Assembly (NCBI GenBank): GCA_046729975.1
Contig: JBKPHS010000188.1
Span: 1-36,303 of the forward strand
DNA: 36,303 nt
Direction of reading: 5' to 3'
Source of the DNA: JBKPHS01 sp046729975
Lineage (GTDB): Bacteria > Actinomycetota > Thermoleophilia > Solirubrobacterales > Thermoleophilaceae
The first letter of the stretch is position 1; the number at the start of each line of letters is the position of its first letter. The position numbers and the translations under genes are program-made. A model generated the notes under the pieces. It had not been told where the DNA came from. It worked only from the letters and a program-made list of their open reading frames with translations, and ran no database searches. Positions 31,560 through 36,303 of this stretch are shown piece by piece.

Positions 31560-32266
31560 GTCTCTCTCCAGACAAGCCCGGCCTGGCGCCCCGTCACGCC
31601 GCCGTCGCGGCGGTGGGAGAAGAAGAGGTCGGGCCGGCAGCTGGTGCACAGCTCGACGTCCTCGACCTGGCTCACGCCGCCCGCGCGGAGCTTGGCTCGC
31701 GCGATCGCCCGGAGGTCGAGCGTACGGCCGTCGGAGACGCCTTCGAGGCCGGCGAACGCTGACCGCACCTCGTCACCAACCTCGTAGCAGCACGGTCCGA
31801 TCCCGGGACCGATCGCAGCCGCCGGCGGCTCCTCGAAGCCCGCAAGGCCACGCTCGACGATGCCGGCTGCCAGCCCTCGCCAGCCGCAGTGGAGCATGGC
31901 TACGCGGCCAGGGGCCGAAAGCGCCACCGGCAGGCAGTCGGCCACGAGCACGAGCAGGCCGACGCCGGATGCGGTCGTGGCATGACCGTCGACGCGTGGC
32001 AGCTCGGCTCCGGGGCGCGCAAAGCCGCCGTCCGCGGGCGATCCGTCCCAGTTGAGCACGTCCGCTCCGTGCACCTGCCATCCCATCGCTACCGCGCCCG
32101 GCTCGAGTGCCGCCTGCTCCGCCAGCCGGCGCCGGTTCTCGGTCACCCGCTCGGGGGCGTCGTCGGTGAGGATGCCGAGGTTGAGCGACTCGTAGGGGCC
32201 CTCGCTGACTCCGCCCAGCCGCGTCGAGAACAGCACGCGCGCACCGTTCAGGGTCAGCTCGATCAC
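31556..32266 (-). CDS. pgeF: PgeF/YfiH family multicopper-oxidase-fold protein
   Basis: A 236-residue laccase-domain (Cu-oxidase_4) protein. Members have purine nucleoside phosphorylase and deaminase activity or edit peptidoglycan precursors. Metal ligand motifs seen: WQVHGADV, VADCLPVAL and MLHCGWRGLAAGIVERG, plus IGPGIGPCCYEVGDEV. GTG at 32266 overlaps the stop of the upstream nucleotidyltransferase gene (GTGA). The pgeF-yggS order is the classical one. Confidence 0.92.
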   Translation of the reverse strand: MIELTLNGARVLFSTRLGGVSEGPYESLNLGILTDDAPERVTENRRRLAEQAALEPGAVAMGWQVHGADVLNWDGSPADGGFARPGAELPRVDGHATTASGVGLLVLVADCLPVALSAPGRVAMLHCGWRGLAAGIVERGLAGFEEPPAAAIGPGIGPCCYEVGDEVRSAFAGLEGVSDGRTLDLRAIARAKLRAGGVSQVEDVELCTSCRPDLFFSHRRDGGVTGRQAGLVWRET

Positions 32267-33495
32267 GCGATGTCCTCCCGTGCAAGCTCGAGCGCCAGCC
32301 GGAGCTCCTCGTCGCGGCCCGAGACCTCTCCGTCCAGCTTGCGCCGGCGTGTCTCCTCGAGCGCCCGCCCGATGGCGGGCGATTCGGGAACGCCCGCCCG
32401 AACCAGGTCGGCGCCCGTCACCTCCAGCCGCACGCGGCTCAGCTCGCCCATGAAGCGCAGTATGGGCTCCGATGGCGCGCCGAGGGCGAGCGCGACCGCA
32501 AGCGCCTCGAACGGCTCGCACCGAAGCACGGCCTCGAGCGCCGAGGGCGTGAGCTCCGCACGGAGCGTCTGCGCCAGCTGAGGCGCCTTGTGCGCGGCGC
32601 GCAGCACGCGGTCGCGCGAGTCCGCCCCAAGCCCCAGGTCCTCCACCCAGGCCGAGAGCCCGGCGGGGTCGGGCGTGACCATGGTCGCGAGCGCGGCCAG
32701 GCGCCTGTCGGCGAACGTCTCCCCGGTGGCCAGCGCCGCTCGCGCGGCGAGCTCTGGATCCGCTCGGAGCGAGGGGTGGAGCGCCCGATCGAGGCCGAGC
32801 TCGCGCAGCCGGCGCAAACCGTCCGGGAACTCCGGCTCGGCAAGCAGGTCGAGCAGCTCATCGCGGATACGCGGGCCAGAGACCGTGGCGAATGCGCCCG
32901 CCTCGCCCGCCTCGCGCGCGAGCCGCTCGGTCTCCGGGTCCATCGCCCCGTCAAGGCGCAGCTCGTAACGCACGGCGCGCAGGAGGCGCGTCGGGTCGTC
33001 CATGAAGCTGCCCGGGTGGAGGACGCGCACGATGCCGCCCTTGAGATCCGGCAGGCCACCGTGTGGGTCGTGCAGGACGCCGATGTCGTCCCCGGAGAGG
33101 CCGGCGGCCATGGCGTTGACGGTGAAGTCGCGCCGCCCGAGGTCCTCGGCGAGCGGCGCCTCCTCCACGTCCGGCAGTGCGCCGGGGCGCTCGTAGTGCT
33201 CACGCCGCGTGGTGGCCAGGTCGACCGTCAGATCGCCGGCGTGCAACGTCGCCGTGCCGAAGCGGTCGTGTTCCCTAGCCTCGCCGCCGAGCCGAGCGGC
33301 CAGCTCGCGCGCCACGCTGCGGGCGTCACCCTCCACCGCCAGGTCAAGGTCCACGCCGGCGCCGCCGCGCAGCAGGTCGCGCACTGCGCCGCCCACGAGG
33401 TATGCGGGGGCGAGGCCGTCGAGCGCGGGCAGGAGCCGCTCCATGCCGGGCAGGGCGCGGATGCGCTTCGGGAGCTCGGCTTTGAGATCGGCCAT
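32263..33495 (-). CDS. cca: CCA tRNA nucleotidyltransferase / poly(A) polymerase family
   Basis: A 410-residue class II nucleotidyltransferase. The head domain has YLVGGAVRDLLRG (32-44), the metal aspartates in VDLDLAV (D49, D51), and GRRDFTVNAMA, followed by DPTRLLRAVRYELRLDG and a helical tail. It most likely adds CCA to tRNA 3' ends; family members that only add A or CC cannot be told apart by eye. ATG at 33495; starts 10 bases after hisF and overlaps pgeF. Confidence 0.9.
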   Translation of the reverse strand: MADLKAELPKRIRALPGMERLLPALDGLAPAYLVGGAVRDLLRGGAGVDLDLAVEGDARSVARELAARLGGEAREHDRFGTATLHAGDLTVDLATTRREHYERPGALPDVEEAPLAEDLGRRDFTVNAMAAGLSGDDIGVLHDPHGGLPDLKGGIVRVLHPGSFMDDPTRLLRAVRYELRLDGAMDPETERLAREAGEAGAFATVSGPRIRDELLDLLAEPEFPDGLRRLRELGLDRALHPSLRADPELAARAALATGETFADRRLAALATMVTPDPAGLSAWVEDLGLGADSRDRVLRAAHKAPQLAQTLRAELTPSALEAVLRCEPFEALAVALALGAPSEPILRFMGELSRVRLEVTGADLVRAGVPESPAIGRALEETRRRKLDGEVSGRDEELRLALELAREDIA

Positions 33496-33505
33496 CCGGC
33501 TCAGG

Positions 33506-34264
33506 CTAGAGCCGCACCGGAATACCCGCTGCCCGCATGCGCTGCTTCGCCTCGCGAACGCCGTAGCGCCCGTAGTGGAAGATCGACGCGCACAGCACGG
33601 CGTCGGCGCCGCCCAGCTCGACCGCTTCGACCAGGTGGTCGAGCGTGCCGGCTCCGCCGGAGGCGATCACAGGCACTTCGACCGCGTCCGCCACGGCTCG
33701 CGTGAGCTCGAGCTCGTACCCGTCCTGGGTCCCGTCGCGGTCCATGCTCGTCAGCAGGATCTCCCCCGCCCCCCGTTGGGCGCCCTCCCGAGCCCACTCG
33801 ACGGCGTCGCGCCCGGCCGGCGTGCGGCCGCCGTTCACGTAGACCTCGTAGCCGCCGTCGCCGCGACGGCGCGCGTCGATCGCCAGCACGACGCACTGGG
33901 CGCCGAACACGTCTGCCAGCTCGCCGATCAGGTCGGGCCTTGCCACCGCCGCCGAGTTGACCGATACCTTGTCCGCGCCCGCGTCGAGGACAGCCTGGGC
34001 GTCCTCGACGGTGCGGACGCCGCCCCCGATGGTGAACGGGATGAACACGTCGTCCGCGGTGCGGCGCGCGAGCTCCACGATCGTGTCGCGGCTCTCGTGC
34101 GACGCGGTGATGTCCAGGAACACGAGCTCGTCGGCGCCCTCCGCCTCGTAGCGTGCGGCCAGCTCGACCGGGTCGCCCGCGTCGCGGATGTTCACGAAGT
34201 TGGTGCCCTTGACGACGCGGCCCTTGTCCACGTCGAGGCACGGGATCACGCGGCGGAGCAGCAC
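33506..34264 (-). CDS. hisF: Imidazole glycerol phosphate synthase, cyclase subunit
   Basis: A 252-residue TIM barrel that with HisH makes imidazole glycerol phosphate and AICAR. Seen: RVIPCLDVDKGRVVKGTNFVN (aspartate 11), FTIGGGVR, VVLAIDARR (second catalytic aspartate near 130), VIASGGAGTLDHL. GTG at 34264 shares a base with the hisA TAG stop. The last his gene before cca. Confidence 0.97.
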   Translation of the reverse strand: MLLRRVIPCLDVDKGRVVKGTNFVNIRDAGDPVELAARYEAEGADELVFLDITASHESRDTIVELARRTADDVFIPFTIGGGVRTVEDAQAVLDAGADKVSVNSAAVARPDLIGELADVFGAQCVVLAIDARRRGDGGYEVYVNGGRTPAGRDAVEWAREGAQRGAGEILLTSMDRDGTQDGYELELTRAVADAVEVPVIASGGAGTLDHLVEAVELGGADAVLCASIFHYGRYGVREAKQRMRAAGIPVRL

Positions 34265-34995
34265 TACTCGTCCTCCTTCAGCAGCTGCTGCGCCTCGGCG
34301 ACCGTGAAGCGGCGCTCGTAGAGAGCCTTCCCCGAGACGACGCCGGCGAGGTTGACCAGCCGCAGCCGCTTGAGGGCGCGCAGGTCGTCGAGCGAGGCAA
34401 TCCCGCCCGAGTAGAGGAAGCGGCCGCGGATCGCCACGGCCACGCGCGTCACCTCCTCCGGGTCTGGGCCATCGAGCGTGCCGTCGCGGTCGACGTTCGT
34501 GTAGATGAACTGCTTCACGCCGCGCGCCTGCATGCGCTCGATCACGTCCTCCCCGCGCATTTGCGTGGCCTTCGTCCAGCCCGACACCGACACGTAGCCG
34601 CCGCGCACGTCGACCGCCACGAGCACCCGCCTCCCCCAGGCCTCGAGCACCTCCTCGAGAAACTCGACGTCGGTGTACGCGGCGGTGCCGAGGATCACCC
34701 GATCTGCGCCCGCCGCAAGAGCCTGCCGCACGGCTCCGACCGATCGCAAACCGCCGCCGTACTGCACTCCCACCTCGAGCTCCTGGGTGATCCGCCGCAG
34801 GTGGTGGAGGTTCATCGGCTCGCCCTCCCGCGCGCCGTCGAGGTCCACCACGTGCAGGAAGCGGGCCCCCTCGCCGGCCCAGGTCCGCGCCGCCTCGAGC
34901 GGGTCCTCGGCATAGACCGTCTCCTTCGAGAAGTCGCCCCGCTCGAGCCGCACCGCCCTGCCCTCGCGAATGTCGATCGCGGGCAGCAGGATCAT
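34264..34995 (-). CDS. hisA: Phosphoribosylformimino-AICAR-phosphate isomerase
   Basis: A 243-residue barrel isomerase of histidine synthesis. Seen: LLPAIDIREGRAVRL (D8), LHVVDLDGAREG, VQYGGGLRS, IYTNVDRDGTLDGP (second catalytic aspartate) and YSGGIASLDDL. ATG at 34995 overlaps the hisH stop (ATGA). The YTNVDRDGT form is the ordinary one; bifunctional PriA cannot be excluded by eye, but a trpF search elsewhere would settle it. Confidence 0.95.
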   Translation of the reverse strand: MILLPAIDIREGRAVRLERGDFSKETVYAEDPLEAARTWAGEGARFLHVVDLDGAREGEPMNLHHLRRITQELEVGVQYGGGLRSVGAVRQALAAGADRVILGTAAYTDVEFLEEVLEAWGRRVLVAVDVRGGYVSVSGWTKATQMRGEDVIERMQARGVKQFIYTNVDRDGTLDGPDPEEVTRVAVAIRGRFLYSGGIASLDDLRALKRLRLVNLAGVVSGKALYERRFTVAEAQQLLKEDE

Positions 34996-35633
34996 GCGGT
35001 GAGCGCCGCGCGGCCGGCGCAGACGGCCGCGAAGTTGGCGAGCAGCCGCAGCCCCGCCTCGCCGGACTTCTCGGGGTGGAACTGAACCCCGTACACATCT
35101 CCGCGCTCGACGGCGCTCGTGAACTCGGCGCCGTACTCGGCAGTTGCGAGCACGTCGCCCTCGTTCGAGGGAACGGGCGCGAACGAGTGCACGTGGTAGA
35201 AGGCGCACGGGCTCGCCAGCGCTTCGGTGAGCGGAGACGGCCGCCGCCAGGCGACCGCGTTCCAGCCGATCTGCGGCAGCTTCATACCGCCCGTCTCGAG
35301 GGCCCTCACCTCACCCGGAAGGAAGCCGAGCCCGGCCGATCCGCCGAGCTCACTGGAGTGCTCGAACAGCAGCTGCATGCCGAGGCAGATGCCCAGCACC
35401 GGCACCCCGGCGTCGAGCCGCTCGGACATCAGCTCGTCGAGCCCGAGTTCACGCAGCCGCTGCATCGCCCGCGGGAAGGCGCCCACGCCAGGCAGGACGA
35501 GCCCGTCGGCCGCGCGGACGCGCCCGGCGTCGCTCGTGACCTGCGACCGCGCTCCCACGTGCTCGAGCGCCTTCTCGACCGAGCGCAGGTTGCCCATCCC
35601 GTAGTCGAGGACGGCGATTCGCGCGGCGCTCAC
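34992..35633 (-). CDS. hisH: Imidazole glycerol phosphate synthase, glutaminase subunit
   Basis: A 213-residue class I glutamine amidotransferase. The nucleophile is C83 in VLGICLGMQLLFE, and the His-Glu pair is in YGVQFHPEKSG. Also ALDYGMGNLRSV-type start (AVLDYGMGNLRSVEKAL). GTG at 35633 overlaps the hisB stop (GTGA). Confidence 0.97.
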   Translation of the reverse strand: MSAARIAVLDYGMGNLRSVEKALEHVGARSQVTSDAGRVRAADGLVLPGVGAFPRAMQRLRELGLDELMSERLDAGVPVLGICLGMQLLFEHSSELGGSAGLGFLPGEVRALETGGMKLPQIGWNAVAWRRPSPLTEALASPCAFYHVHSFAPVPSNEGDVLATAEYGAEFTSAVERGDVYGVQFHPEKSGEAGLRLLANFAAVCAGRAALTA

Positions 35634-36217
35634 AAGAGCCCCTTCGTCGACGGAACGCCCTGCTGGTCGGGATCGATCGCGACGGCCTCTCGCAGCGCCA
35701 GCGCGAACGCCTTGAACGCGGCCTCGACCATGTGATGGCCGTTCCGACCCGCCTCGATGCGCACGTGCAGCGTGAGCTTGGCGTTGTTCGCGACCGCCCT
35801 GAAGAACTCCTCGGCGAGGTCGCTCTCGAAGCCGTCGATCGACCCGGGCGGCAGCTCGCCCTCGAGAGTCGCGAACGGCCTGCCCGAGACGTCGATCGCG
35901 GCGCTCGCGCGCGCCTCGTCCATGGGAACGACCGCGGCGCCGAAGCGGACGATCCCCGCGCGGTCGGCGAGCGCCTCGTCGAGCCCCTGGCCGAACGCGA
36001 TCCCCACGTCCTCGACCGTGTGATGAGCGCCTGTCTCGAGATCTCCCTCGGCGTGAACGTCGAGGTCGAGACGCCCGTGCCGCGCGAGCGCATCGAGCAG
36101 GTGGTCGAAGTAGCCGACACCCGTCTCGCGCGTCCCCTCCCCCGTGCCGTCGAGCGCAAGGGAGAGGCGGATGTCGGTCTCGTTCGTCGTGCGGGAGATC
36201 TCGGCGGCGCGGCTCAT
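35630..36217 (-). CDS. hisB: Imidazoleglycerol-phosphate dehydratase
   Basis: A 195-residue single-function dehydratase (no phosphatase domain). Manganese-binding motifs: FDHLLDALARHG, HHTVEDVGIAFG (65-76), and NGHHMVEAAFKAFA. ATG at 36217 overlaps the hisD stop (ATGA). Complete. Confidence 0.97.
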   Translation of the reverse strand: MSRAAEISRTTNETDIRLSLALDGTGEGTRETGVGYFDHLLDALARHGRLDLDVHAEGDLETGAHHTVEDVGIAFGQGLDEALADRAGIVRFGAAVVPMDEARASAAIDVSGRPFATLEGELPPGSIDGFESDLAEEFFRAVANNAKLTLHVRIEAGRNGHHMVEAAFKAFALALREAVAIDPDQQGVPSTKGLL

Positions 36218-36303
36218 GCCCGTCGCTCCATCGACTCGCCGTGTACTGGGAACCCCTCCGCCCGGGCGACGGCCGCGCCGGCCGGGGCCAGGCGGGCGGC
36301 GGC
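36214..36303 (-). CDS. hisD: Histidinol dehydrogenase, C-terminal end only
   Basis: The last 29 codons and stop of a gene entering from beyond the right edge. The residues PAGAAVARAEGFPVHGESMERR match the end of histidinol dehydrogenases (an A-x-x-x-A-x-A-E-G-L/F-x-x-H-x-x-S-x-x-x-R pattern). The stop overlaps the hisB ATG. The position before hisB fits, although hisC often lies between them. Identified from few residues. Confidence 0.75.
   Translation of the reverse strand, partial: AAARLAPAGAAVARAEGFPVHGESMERRA

Noticed and set aside
1..36303. tRNA, rRNA, CRISPR arrays
   Set aside because: No cloverleaf with a T-loop motif, no rRNA-like stretch and no regular short repeats with spacers were found by reading.

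Overview
High-GC actinobacterial chromosome segment. The gene sets and their order (rpsB-tsf-pyrH/frr; pgeF-yggS-sepF-proC-yggT-lspA-rluD; hisD-B-H-A-F), the frequent GTG/TTG starts and the near-universal ATGA/GTGA/TGATG start-stop overlaps suggest a deep-branching actinobacterium, probably Thermoleophilia/Solirubrobacterales. That placement is inference from style and synteny; no rRNA is present to confirm it. No tRNA, rRNA, CRISPR array, transposase or integrase is visible.

Layout. (1) 1-381: 5' part of frr, minus strand. (2) 382-22663: a self-contained Tad/Flp pilus island wedged between frr and pyrH, genes that normally adjoin. Its minus-strand arm (7083 to 416) encodes a DUF192 protein, a receiver-like protein, a TadV/CpaA prepilin peptidase, two paralogous GT87 membrane glycosyltransferases and, between them, a 971-residue fibronectin-III-like secreted protein. 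Its plus-strand arm (7325 to 20225) encodes Flp pilin, TadE, a large TadG-like protein, CpaB, CpaE, CpaF, a von Willebrand A domain fused to TadB, TadC, an isoprenylcysteine-methyltransferase-like protein, a PAP2 lipid phosphatase fused to a Flp pilin segment, and an FtsH-type protease. A NarL-type regulator (20405-21046) and a soluble NarX-type kinase (21048-22499) converge at the far end. (3) 22660-24921: pyrH, tsf, rpsB. (4) 25088-26893: a HerA-like ATPase. (5) 26996-30015: rluD, lspA, yggT, proC, sepF. (6) 30094-30924: a plus-strand alpha/beta hydrolase. (7) 30915-36303: yggS, pgeF, a CCA-transferase-type gene and the his genes.

Most striking points. The island is bounded by 35-bp direct repeats (382-416 and 22664-22698, 34/35 identical) that are the last codons of pyrH. 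The copy beside frr still runs into the frr start by an ATGA overlap, so it looks like the true old pyrH tail. The island thus behaves like an insertion at the pyrH 3' end that left an intact pyrH on one side and a pyrH scar on the other. Within it, 17093-18211 is one open frame joining a PAP2 phosphatase to a C-terminal Flp pilin with a full prepilin cleavage motif, and 13635-15503 joins an exported VWA domain to TadB.

How the parts may work together: CpaF drives a TadB/TadC platform, CpaE places it, the A24 peptidase matures Flp, TadE, and perhaps the pilin released from PAP2; TadG and the Fn3 protein are surface candidates; the GT87 enzymes, PAP2 phosphatase and membrane methyltransferase suggest lipid-linked sugar chemistry or modification tied to the pilus; FtsH may survey the membrane complex; the two-component pair may control it. 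These links are inferred from position.
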